Assembly: GCF_006970865.1 (NCBI RefSeq)
Contig: NZ_CP035503.1
Location: forward strand, 447,001-511,000
Length of the DNA stretch: 64,000 nt
Source of the DNA: Rhodoferax sediminis
GTDB taxonomy: Bacteria; Pseudomonadota; Gammaproteobacteria; Burkholderiales; Burkholderiaceae_C
Direction of reading: 5' to 3'
The position numbers were made by a program, and so were the translations under genes. This document shows positions 10,724 through 18,695 of this stretch, one piece after another. The notes beneath the pieces were generated by a model that worked only from the letters and a program-made list of their open reading frames with translations, did no database searches and had not been told where the DNA came from. How positions within the stretch are numbered: position 1 is the stretch's first letter; every line of letters starts with the position of its first letter.

Positions 10724-11352
10724 AGCACATTACCTTCTACCTCGACTTCATTTCGCCGTACGCCTACCTCGCGTTCGAACAGCTGCCCGAAGCCTTGCTG
10801 GGCCTGAGCTACAGCGTGACGCACAAGCCGCTGCTGTTTGCGGGGCTGCTCAAGCACCATGGGCAGCTCGGCCCCGCCGAGATTGCCCCCAAGCGCGACT
10901 GGACCTACCGCCAGGTGCTGTGGCTGGCGCACCGCCATGGCATCGACATGCAGTTGCCGGCGGCGCATCCCTTCAACCCGTTGGCGCTGTTGCGGCTGGC
11001 CGTGGCCTGCAATGCGCAGGGCACGCCCAACCGCTATGTCTGCGAGACCGTGTTTCGCCACGTCTGGCGCGGCGGCGCCGAGGCAGCCGACCCGGTGCGG
11101 CTGCAGGCGCTGGCGGCGCAGCTGGTGCCCGCGCGTGACGCGAATGGCGACGAGGTCAAGGCGCAGCTCAAGGCCCATACCGACGAGGCGATTGCCGCGC
11201 GCGTGTTTGGCGTGCCCACCTTCGCGGTGGACGACAAACTGTTCTGGGGTTTCGACGCGCTGCCCATGCTGCGCGCCTACTGCGAAGGCGATGCCTGGTT
11301 CGGCGCGCCGTGGGACGCCGCTGCAAGGGTGGCGCAAGGCGTGCGGCGTTGA
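10720..11352 (+). CDS. 2-hydroxychromene-2-carboxylate isomerase family protein (DsbA-like fold)
   Basis: 210 residues. HCCA isomerases are glutathione-dependent thioredoxin-fold enzymes known from naphthalene degradation; many homologues occur outside such pathways with unknown substrates. The N-terminus FYLDFISPYAYLAFEQL (Ser at the glutathione-activating position), the middle HPFNPLALLRLA and the C-terminal GVPTFAVDDKLFWGFD are typical. It overlaps DUF1289 by four bases. No aromatic-ring degradation genes lie next to it, so the true substrate is open. Confidence 0.85.
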   Translation: MKHITFYLDFISPYAYLAFEQLPEALLGLSYSVTHKPLLFAGLLKHHGQLGPAEIAPKRDWTYRQVLWLAHRHGIDMQLPAAHPFNPLALLRLAVACNAQGTPNRYVCETVFRHVWRGGAEAADPVRLQALAAQLVPARDANGDEVKAQLKAHTDEAIAARVFGVPTFAVDDKLFWGFDALPMLRAYCEGDAWFGAPWDAAARVAQGVRR

Positions 11353-11389
11353 ATCGGGGGGCACCTTTCGCGAACTTCACGCCACCGTC

Positions 11390-13204
11390 ATGCCCAGCGC
11401 CTTCAACTTCGCCGCTTCACCGTTCGACTGCCTGAGTCCGGCGGAACAGGAGCAGGTTCGGCGCCACGTCGACATCGCCTATTTCCGCGAAGGCGAGGTG
11501 GTGCTGGAGGTCGGCGCCGAGCCCACGCACCTGTACGTTGTCATCAAAGGCTACGTCACCCAGACCGAAGACGGCGAGGTGGTGGCCAGCTATGGCCCGG
11601 ACGACAGCTTCGACGGCCGCGGGCTGGTGGCCGGGCGCGTCAGCAGCCGCTTTGTGGCGGCCGAGGAAGTGGTGGCCTACCAGCTGGCCAAGGCGACCGT
11701 CAAGGCGCTGATCGCCTCGAACGCCACCTTTGGTGCGCTGCTGTTCTCGGACCTGGGCCACAAGCTCAGTGCGCTGTCGCAGCGGCAGGAGCAGCGCGAG
11801 CTGCAATCCCTGACGCTGGCGCGGGTGGACGAGGCCTATCTGCGCCCCGCCCACATGGTCGATGCGCAGACCGATGTTCTGTCGGTCGTGCAACTGTTCC
11901 AGTCGCAGCGCACCTCCAATGTGCTGGTGCGTGGCCTGCCGGGCGGACTCGGCATCTTCACCACGACGGGGCTGCAGCGCGCGATCCTGGATGGCCGTCC
12001 GCTGAATCGGCTGGCGGTGGGCGAACTGGCGAGCAGCCCGGTCATCACTGTGCGCCCGTCCGACCAGCTTGGCGAGGCCATGGCGCTGTTGCTGCGCCGC
12101 CGGGTACACCGCCTCGTCGTGGCCGAGGGGGACGAAGTGCGGGGCATTCTGGAGGCGCTGGATGTGTTCAGCTTCCTGGCGAATCATTCGCACCTGATCA
12201 CGGTGCAGATCGAGCAGGCGCCCGACCTCGACGCACTGGCGCAGGCGGCCCTGCAGATCACGCGCCTGATCTCGCTGCTGTACCGCAACGGCACGCGCAT
12301 CGGCCTCATGGCCAAGCTGGTGCAGCAGCTGAACGCGCGCCTGTTCGAGCGCGCCTGGCAGATGATCGCACCGGCCGAACTGGTGGCCAACAGCTGCCTG
12401 TTCGTCATGGGCAGCGAAGGGCGTGGTGAGCAACTGCTCAAGACCGATCAGGACAATGGCCTGCTGCTGCGCGACGGCTACACCGCGCCCGACGATCTGG
12501 ACGCCATTTGCCAGCGCTTCTCGCAGGCGCTGAGCCGTTTTGGCTATCCCGAATGTCCCGGACACATCATGCTCAGCAACCCGGCCTGGCGCGGCAGCGC
12601 CAGCGCGTTCGGCCAGAAGGTCCGGCAATGGCTGCTGATGCCGGAGGCGGACAGCCTGATGCATCTGGCGATCTTCATGGATGCGCATGCCGTGGCGGGC
12701 GACGCGACCCTGCTGGAGGGCGTGCGCCGCGGCCTCATGACGCTCGCCACCGACAACGACGCCGTGCTCGGGCGCTTCGCGGCGGTCATTGAAGCGTTTG
12801 GCAGTCCTTCGCCCTGGTGGGACCGGTTGCTGCCGCATGGGCAGGCGCAGCGCCCGCTCGACCTGAAGAAGGAGGGCATTTTTCCGATCGTGCACGGGGT
12901 ACGCAGTCTGGCGCTGGCGCGCCATGTGGCGCCGACCGGCACGGTGGCCCGTATCGAGGCGCTGGTGGCCGACGCAACGCTGGACGCCACCCTGGGCAAG
13001 GAACTCACGCAAAGCCTGCATGTGCTCATGGGGCTGCGCCTGAAGGCCGGCCTGGCCGAACTGGACGCCGGCCGGGCCGTGAGCGGAGGCCTTGCGCCGG
13101 AACGCCTAGGCAGTCTGGAGCGTGACCTGCTCAAGGACACGCTGGGCGTGGTCAAGCGCTTCAAGGCGCTGCTGCGCCACCGATTCCGGCTCGATGCCCT
13201 GTGA
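11390..13204 (+). CDS. CNB-CBS-DUF294 putative nucleotidyltransferase
   Basis: 604 residues in the order: N-terminal cyclic-nucleotide-binding-like domain (about 10-125), paired CBS domains (about 150-270), a GlnD-like nucleotidyltransferase domain (DUF294) with the GSEGRGEQLLKTDQDNG motif near residue 345, and a C-terminal DUF294 helical domain. Probably a cytoplasmic signalling protein that senses nucleotides and modifies a partner; the target is unknown. I chose the ATG at 11390 (MPSAFNFAASPFD). It overlaps the downstream exonuclease by four bases. The same gene pair is often found beside actP/DUF485 in proteobacteria, as here, which suggests a role linked to acetate uptake. Confidence 0.88.
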   Translation: MPSAFNFAASPFDCLSPAEQEQVRRHVDIAYFREGEVVLEVGAEPTHLYVVIKGYVTQTEDGEVVASYGPDDSFDGRGLVAGRVSSRFVAAEEVVAYQLAKATVKALIASNATFGALLFSDLGHKLSALSQRQEQRELQSLTLARVDEAYLRPAHMVDAQTDVLSVVQLFQSQRTSNVLVRGLPGGLGIFTTTGLQRAILDGRPLNRLAVGELASSPVITVRPSDQLGEAMALLLRRRVHRLVVAEGDEVRGILEALDVFSFLANHSHLITVQIEQAPDLDALAQAALQITRLISLLYRNGTRIGLMAKLVQQLNARLFERAWQMIAPAELVANSCLFVMGSEGRGEQLLKTDQDNGLLLRDGYTAPDDLDAICQRFSQALSRFGYPECPGHIMLSNPAWRGSASAFGQKVRQWLLMPEADSLMHLAIFMDAHAVAGDATLLEGVRRGLMTLATDNDAVLGRFAAVIEAFGSPSPWWDRLLPHGQAQRPLDLKKEGIFPIVHGVRSLALARHVAPTGTVARIEALVADATLDATLGKELTQSLHVLMGLRLKAGLAELDAGRAVSGGLAPERLGSLERDLLKDTLGVVKRFKALLRHRFRLDAL

Positions 13205-13860
13205 GTCTGGCGCGCTTTTCGCCCGGGGCGGTTGTCGCCGCGCTGCGGCGCGAATGGCGTCTGAAGCACCTGCGCGACCCGGCTTACCGGTTCATGTTCG
13301 ATGCGGCGCCGCCCGATGAGTGGGTGGCGCTGGACTGCGAGACCACCGGCCTGAATGTGCGCAGCGACAAAATCATCTCGATCGGCGCGGTACGCATCGT
13401 GGGCAACCGCATCATGACCAGCGAGCGGCTGGCGCTGCTGGTGCGACCGGACAAGGGTATCTCGGCCGACAGCGTGCGCATTCATCGCCTGCGCGAACGC
13501 GACGTGGCGCAGGGTCTGCCGATCGCAGAGGCGATGGCGCAGCTGATGCGTTTCATCGGCAGCCGGCCGCTGGTGGGCTATTACCTGGAGTTCGACGTGG
13601 CGATGCTGAATCGCGCCATCAGGCCCCTGCTGGGCGTGGGCCTGCCGCAGCCCAGGATCGAAGTCTCGGCGCTGTATTACGACTACAAGTTCAAACAGCT
13701 GCCGCCCTACCAGCAGCAGCTCGGCGCCGATATCGACCTGCGCTTTGCCACGCTCATGGACGACCTGGGCCTGCCGCAGCGTGCCGCCCACGATGCGGTG
13801 AACGATGCCGTGATGGCGGCGCTGGCGTTCATCAAGCTGAGGCAGCTGCATGGCGGGTGA
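13201..13860 (+). CDS. DnaQ-like 3'-5' exonuclease
   Basis: 219 residues, GTG start inside the GTGA overlap with the previous gene. The DEDDh exonuclease motifs are visible: ExoI VALDCETTGLNV (Asp and Glu), ExoII region GYYLEFDVAMLN, and ExoIII AAHDAVNDAVMAAL with His and Asp. It resembles the Pol III epsilon subunit but is probably not the replicative proofreader, because it forms a two-gene unit with the DUF294 protein next to actP. The target nucleic acid is unknown. Ends 27 bases from the convergent actP stop; no terminator is evident between them. Confidence 0.85.
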   Translation: MSLARFSPGAVVAALRREWRLKHLRDPAYRFMFDAAPPDEWVALDCETTGLNVRSDKIISIGAVRIVGNRIMTSERLALLVRPDKGISADSVRIHRLRERDVAQGLPIAEAMAQLMRFIGSRPLVGYYLEFDVAMLNRAIRPLLGVGLPQPRIEVSALYYDYKFKQLPPYQQQLGADIDLRFATLMDDLGLPQRAAHDAVNDAVMAALAFIKLRQLHGG

Positions 13861-13887
13861 CACCGCCGCGCCGGGTCGCCGCCCGCT

Positions 13888-15612
13888 TTAGTGGCCCGAA
13901 GCGCCCGAGGCGCCAAAGCCGGTTTCCGAGCGGACCTGCTGCGCCGGGAATGCGGCACGCTCGCGCGCCGCACTGGCGCTGCGATCGGTGATGGAGAACA
14001 ACCAGATGCCGACAAAGCCGATGGTCATCGAGAACAACGCCGGCGAGGTGTACGGGAACCAGGCTGAGCCAGCCGGGTGCCCCAGCGTGGCTTCCCATAC
14101 CGAGGGCGACACGATCGTCAGGCCCACCGACGAGATCAACCCCAGGAAGCCGCCGACTACGGCGCCGCGCGTGGTGCAGTTCTTCCACAGGACCGACAGG
14201 AACAGCACCGGGAAGTTGGCCGAGGCCGCAACGGCGAAGGCCAGCGACACCATGAACGCGATGTTCTGCTTTTCGAAGGTGATGCCCAGCAACACCGCAA
14301 TGATCCCCAGCGCGACCGTGGTGATGCGCGACACCTTGAGTTCGGCGGCGCTGTCGGCCTTGCCCTTCTTGAACACGGTGGCGTACAGGTCGTGCGACAC
14401 GGCCGAGGCGCCCGACAGGGTGAGCCCCGCCACCACGGCCAGGATGGTCGCGAACGCCACCGCCGAGATGAAGCCGTAGAACACGTTGCCGCCGACCGAC
14501 TTCGCCACCAGCACCGCTGCCATGTTGGCTGTGCCGGCGCCGCCGTGGATGACGCCCCGGACGACGTCCGCGTACTCCGGGTTGGTCAGCACCATGGTGA
14601 TGGCGCCGAAGCCGATGATGAAGATCAGCACGTAGAAATAGCCGATCCAGGTGGTGGCCCAGAAGACCGACTTGCGTGCCTGCTTGGCATCGGGCACCGT
14701 GAAGAAACGCATCAGGATGTGCGGCAGGCCCGCGGTACCGAACATCAGCGCCATGCCGAACGAAATGGCCGAGATCGGGTCCTTGATGAAGCCGCCCGGG
14801 CCCATGATGGACAGGCCTGCCCTGGCCGCCTCTTCGGGCGTCTTGCCGGTGTTGGCGGCAATGGCGGCGCGCACTTGCACGCCCTTGGCAAACAGCGCCT
14901 CAGGGCTGAAGCCATACTGCGCCAGCACCATGAAGGCCATGAAGGTCACGCCCGCCAGCAGCAGGCAGGCCTTGATGATCTGCACCCAGGTGGTGGCCGT
15001 CATGCCGCCAAACAGCACGTACACCATCATCAGCGCGCCGACGATGACGACCGCCATCCAGTATTCCAGGCCGAACAGCAGCTTGATGAGCTGGCCGGCG
15101 CCGACCATTTGCGCGATCAGGTAGAACGCCACCACCACCAGCGTGCCCGACGCCGCGAACGCGCGGATGGGCCCCTGCTGAAACCGGTAGCCCGCCACGT
15201 CGGCAAAGGTGAACTTGCCCAGGTTGCGCAGGCGCTCGGCCATCAGGAAGGTGATCATCGGCCAGCCGACGAGGAAACCGATCGAATAGATCAGGCCGTC
15301 GTAACCCGTGGCCATGACCGCGGCGGAGATGCCCAGGAAGGAGGCAGCCGACATGTAGTCGCCGGCGATCGCCAGCCCGTTCTGGAAGCCCGTGATGCCG
15401 CCGCCGGCGGTATAGAAGTCCGCCGCCGAGCGCGTCCTGGACGCGGCCCATTTGGTGATCCACAGGGTCAGCAGCACAAAGCCGGCGAACATCGCGATGG
15501 CCGTCCAGTTCGTGGCCTGCTTGGCCACCTGGCCCAGGTCGGCGCCGGCGGCGTGCGCGCCGCCCGCCAGCAGCGCCGCCAGCGGCGCGAGGTATTTTTT
15601 GCCGGCACTCAT
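13888..15612 (-). CDS. actP: Cation/acetate symporter
   Basis: 574-residue sodium:solute symporter (SSS family) of the inner membrane that takes up acetate and some other short carboxylates. It begins with a signal-like hydrophobic segment and shows many membrane helices. The SSS motifs [15 protein letters not shown] and [16 protein letters not shown] are clear. The start ATG overlaps the end of the DUF485 gene upstream (ATG at 15612, DUF485 stop at 15609-15611), the standard yjcH-actP arrangement. Transcription comes from upstream of DUF485. Confidence 0.95.
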   Translation of the reverse strand: MSAGKKYLAPLAALLAGGAHAAGADLGQVAKQATNWTAIAMFAGFVLLTLWITKWAASRTRSAADFYTAGGGITGFQNGLAIAGDYMSAASFLGISAAVMATGYDGLIYSIGFLVGWPMITFLMAERLRNLGKFTFADVAGYRFQQGPIRAFAASGTLVVVAFYLIAQMVGAGQLIKLLFGLEYWMAVVIVGALMMVYVLFGGMTATTWVQIIKACLLLAGVTFMAFMVLAQYGFSPEALFAKGVQVRAAIAANTGKTPEEAARAGLSIMGPGGFIKDPISAISFGMALMFGTAGLPHILMRFFTVPDAKQARKSVFWATTWIGYFYVLIFIIGFGAITMVLTNPEYADVVRGVIHGGAGTANMAAVLVAKSVGGNVFYGFISAVAFATILAVVAGLTLSGASAVSHDLYATVFKKGKADSAAELKVSRITTVALGIIAVLLGITFEKQNIAFMVSLAFAVAASANFPVLFLSVLWKNCTTRGAVVGGFLGLISSVGLTIVSPSVWEATLGHPAGSAWFPYTSPALFSMTIGFVGIWLFSITDRSASAARERAAFPAQQVRSETGFGASGASGH

Positions 15613-15917
15613 TTCGAGGCCTCGTTCAGGATGTCTTTGGTCAGGGCATCGAATTCGCTGTTGGCGCGACGCACATAGATGCCGGTGATGACGATGGTGA
15701 AGACGATCACGCCCAACCCGATGGGAATGCCCAGCGTGGTGACGCCGGCGCCAATGGGCTGCGCCAGGAACGCCTTGTCAAACGCGATTAGCGCGATGTA
15801 GCCGTAGTACACGAGCAGCATCAGCACCGTCAGCACGACGCCGATCCGGTTGCGCTTTTGGCGCAGCTCCCTGTATTTCGGGTTGCGCTGAATCTTGGCT
15901 ACCACAGGGTCATCCAT
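15609..15917 (-). CDS. DUF485 inner-membrane protein (YjcH type)
   Basis: 102 residues with two membrane segments ([19 protein letters not shown] and [20 protein letters not shown]) and a charged C-terminus. DUF485 proteins are regularly encoded just before ActP and are thought to assist the symporter. I start at the ATG at 15917 ([18 protein letters not shown]), which is preceded on the minus strand by GAAGGA; a longer form is possible but adds non-conserved residues. It overlaps actP by four bases. Confidence 0.88.
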   Translation of the reverse strand: MDDPVVAKIQRNPKYRELRQKRNRIGVVLTVLMLLVYYGYIALIAFDKAFLAQPIGAGVTTLGIPIGLGVIVFTIVITGIYVRRANSEFDALTKDILNEASK

Positions 15918-16279
15918 GACTGTTTCCTTCAGGGTTGATTGAAATCCCACGCGATGGGGAAATCCCCAAGGCCGGCTGGATTACTTCAAACACGACTGAC
16001 CAATGCCTTACGCGGCGCGGTGAGTGGCCGGCCTCGCCCCAAGAAGCGGCCCTGGAAATGCGCCAGGTGCGGTGAATTCCGGTGCTGCGCCGCGCAGAGA
16101 AAACGCGCCGCATTCCGCATTGAAAAATCGCAGCCGCGGGTTACTACCGAGGCCGTAAGCGGGTGACAAGTTAGCAGTAAGGCGTTGTAAGACAACCGTC
16201 AGAACCTCGTCAGACATCTGCCGGATAGTGGGTCGCTGGGCTCAGTAGATTTTCGTTACAAATTAAAGGAGACAAATTT
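15918..16279 (+). other. Intergenic region between divergent DUF485-actP and the MHS transporter
   Basis: About 360 bases that must hold the promoters of both divergent units. Only short, non-conserved open frames are present and I see no convincing gene. A clear AAAGGAG ribosome-binding site at 16265-16271 precedes the transporter ATG at 16280. I could not pick a reliable -35/-10 pair or operator. Confidence 0.6.
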
Positions 16280-17938
16280 ATGGCTAAGGCAGCGGCTCAC
16301 AAGCCCATGACACCCGAAGAGCGAAAGGTGATCTTCGCCTCATCGCTCGGCACCGTGTTCGAGTGGTACGACTTTTATCTGTACGGCACCCTGGCCGTCA
16401 TCATCGGCAAACAGTTCTTCTCCAACCTGGACCCCAGCTCGCAGCTCATCTTCTCGCTGCTGGCGTTCGCGGCCGGTTTCATCGTGCGCCCGTTCGGCGC
16501 GCTCTTTTTTGGCCGGCTGGGGGACATGATCGGGCGCAAGTACACCTTCCTGGTGACGATCCTGATCATGGGCACATCCACCTTCATCGTGGGCATTCTT
16601 CCCGGCTACGCCAGCATTGGCGTGGCCGCACCCGTGATCCTGATCGGGCTGCGCCTGCTGCAGGGCCTGGCCCTCGGTGGAGAATACGGCGGTGCCGCGA
16701 CCTACGTGGCCGAGCATTCGCCGCAACACAAGCGTGGTGCCTACACCGCCTGGATCCAGACCACCGCCACCCTGGGCCTGTTCCTGAGCCTGATGGTGAT
16801 TCTGGGCACCCAGACCCTTCTGGGCCCGGTCGCCTTTGCCGACTGGGGCTGGCGTGTGCCGTTCATCGCGTCGATCGCGCTGCTGGCGGTGTCGGTGTAC
16901 ATCCGCCTGAGCATGCGCGAGTCGCCCGCCTTCTCCAAGATGAAGGCCGAGGGCCGGACCTCCAAGGCGCCCCTGTCCGAATCGTTCGGCCAGTGGAAGA
17001 ACCTGAAGATCGTGATCCTGGCGCTGGTCGGCCTGACCGCGGGTCAGGCGGTGGTCTGGTACACGGGCCAGTTCTATTCGCTGTTCTTCCTGACGCAGGC
17101 ACTCAAGGTGGACGGCCCGACCGCGAACATCCTGGTGGCCCTGTCCCTGGTCATCGGTACGCCTTTCTTCATCGTGTTCGGCGCGCTGTCCGACAAGATC
17201 GGCCGCAAGCCGATCATCATGGCCGGCTGCCTGCTGGCGGTGCTGACTTACTTCCCGGTGTTCAGCGCGTTGACCAAGGCCGCCAATCCGGACCTGGCGG
17301 CGGCCCAGGCCAAGAACCGGGTGATCGTGACGGCGGATCCGGCCGAATGCTCGTTCCAGTTCAACCCGACCGGCACCGTCAAGTTCACCAGCTCCTGCGA
17401 CATTGCCAAGCAGGTGCTGGCGGGCGCATCGGTCAGCTACGACAACGTTGCGGCCCCGGCCGGTACGCCGGCCACCATCAAGATCGGCGACACCGCAATC
17501 CCGAGTTACACCTCCAGAGGCCTGGCGCCCGACGAGGCCAGGAAGAAGGACGCCGAGTTCAAGAAGCTGGTGGCCGACGACCTGAAGATCGCGGGGTACC
17601 CGGCCAAGGCGGATCCGGCGAAGATGGACAAGGTCATGATCACGGTCATCCTGAGCTATCTGGTGCTGCTGGTGACCATGGTCTACGGCCCGATTGCCGC
17701 CATGCTGGTCGAGATGTTCCCGACCCGCATCCGCTACACCTCCATGAGCCTGCCCTACCACATCGGCAACGGCTGGTTCGGCGGCCTGCTGCCGACCACG
17801 GCCTTCGCCATCGTGGCCCAGACCGGCAACATGTACAACGGCCTGTGGTACCCGATCATCATCGCGGCCGTCACGCTGGTGATCGGCACCTTGTTCATCA
17901 AGGAAACCAAGGATGTGAATATTTACGCCAGGGATTGA
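16280..17938 (+). CDS. MFS transporter, metabolite:H+ symporter (MHS) family
   Basis: 552 residues, about 110 more than a typical MHS transporter. Membrane proton symporter for a small organic acid or osmolyte; ligand unknown. Family motifs: SSLGTVFEWYDFYLYG at the start of helix 1, GRLGDMIGRKYTF in the 2-3 loop, QGLALGGEYGGAATYVAEH, and DKIGRKPIIMAG in the 8-9 loop. The extra length is an insertion at about residues 333-450 between helices 9 and 10, an external loop in the MFS fold. It is polar and has two cysteines (AECSFQF and SSCDIA). Strong AAAGGAG ribosome-binding site; followed by an intrinsic terminator, so it is probably a single-gene unit. Divergence from actP suggests a carboxylate substrate, but this is inference. 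Confidence 0.9.
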   Translation: MAKAAAHKPMTPEERKVIFASSLGTVFEWYDFYLYGTLAVIIGKQFFSNLDPSSQLIFSLLAFAAGFIVRPFGALFFGRLGDMIGRKYTFLVTILIMGTSTFIVGILPGYASIGVAAPVILIGLRLLQGLALGGEYGGAATYVAEHSPQHKRGAYTAWIQTTATLGLFLSLMVILGTQTLLGPVAFADWGWRVPFIASIALLAVSVYIRLSMRESPAFSKMKAEGRTSKAPLSESFGQWKNLKIVILALVGLTAGQAVVWYTGQFYSLFFLTQALKVDGPTANILVALSLVIGTPFFIVFGALSDKIGRKPIIMAGCLLAVLTYFPVFSALTKAANPDLAAAQAKNRVIVTADPAECSFQFNPTGTVKFTSSCDIAKQVLAGASVSYDNVAAPAGTPATIKIGDTAIPSYTSRGLAPDEARKKDAEFKKLVADDLKIAGYPAKADPAKMDKVMITVILSYLVLLVTMVYGPIAAMLVEMFPTRIRYTSMSLPYHIGNGWFGGLLPTTAFAIVAQTGNMYNGLWYPIIIAAVTLVIGTLFIKETKDVNIYARD

Positions 17939-17996
17939 GCCGCAACTTCGCGCCACGAATTGCCCGGCCGCTTCAAGGTCGGGTGGTTCTCCAGGA

Positions 17997-18022
17997 GCCC
18001 TCCGAGTGAGGGCCTTTTTTAT
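17997..18022 (+). terminator. Intrinsic terminator after the MHS transporter
   Basis: GCCCTC at 17997-18002 pairs with GAGGGC at 18008-18013 around a five-base loop, followed by a run of T residues. It lies about 60 bases after the transporter stop. Confidence 0.85.
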
Positions 18023-18117
18023 TTCAGGAAAGTCATAAGCGAAAGGTTCTAGTTGACTCCCGTGCGTGTCGCGGCTGTTGGCGTGGGCCGCCAAGGCGCT
18101 GTACACTCGTTGAAACA

Positions 18118-18597
18118 ATGAGATACACAAAGACCGAAGCGGGACAACGGGCCTTGAAAGACAGGTCGGTACCCTTGACGCCGCGCCAGCGCTCCGCGTT
18201 CATCCTGTTTGACGGCAAGCGGACCCTGGCCGAAGTGCTCAGTGCCACTTCCGGTCTTGGTGTCACCATGCCGGACGTGGATCACCTGGTCGAACTGGGC
18301 CTGCTGGCTGCAGAGCAAGACGCCGCGCCGGTGCCTCAGGCAGCTGCGGTGGCGGCCGCTCCGGCGACGACGGACGCGTCGGGCCTTGCGCTGCCGCAGC
18401 AGCGCTATCAAAACGCCTACCCCATCGCGACACGCTTGACCGCCAGCCTCGGGCTGCGGGGTTTCCGGCTCAATCTGGCGGTTGAAGCGGCTGCCGACTA
18501 CCACCAGCTGGAAGATCTTGTTCCCAGGATCCGTGCGGCCGTCGGCGAAGAGAAATGCCTGCCGCTCGAACGCGCCCTTCGAGGTCTGACGGGCTGA
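18118..18597 (+). CDS. Hypothetical protein, conserved-looking, upstream of uvrA
   Basis: 159 residues, not recognised. Residues 18-65 (TPRQRSAFILFDGKRTLAEV, then a segment ending DHLVELGLL) look like a small winged-helix or PilZ-adjacent type fold; an Ala/Pro-rich linker (about 66-95) joins it to a C-terminal helical part. Codon use and GC match the surroundings, which supports a real gene. It stands alone between the terminator at 18022 and uvrA. No signal peptide or membrane segment. I assign no function. Confidence 0.65.
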   Translation: MRYTKTEAGQRALKDRSVPLTPRQRSAFILFDGKRTLAEVLSATSGLGVTMPDVDHLVELGLLAAEQDAAPVPQAAAVAAAPATTDASGLALPQQRYQNAYPIATRLTASLGLRGFRLNLAVEAAADYHQLEDLVPRIRAAVGEEKCLPLERALRGLTG

Positions 18598-18695
18598 CTT
18601 TGCGCGGCGCGCGCGCGCGTGGCGATAACCACACGCCGCGTTGAGGGTGCCGGACTGCCTAGAATGTTCGGGCTCACCAGGAAGAATCACAAGAC

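Noticed and set aside
18603..18640. GC-rich hairpin (CGCGGCG...CGCCGCG) between the unknown gene and uvrA as a terminator
   Set aside because: There is no T-run, the loop region is long and repetitive (CG alternation), and pairing could be due to composition alone.
18598..18695. SOS (LexA) box upstream of uvrA
   Set aside because: I looked for a CTGT...ACAG-type palindrome and found none in this gap.
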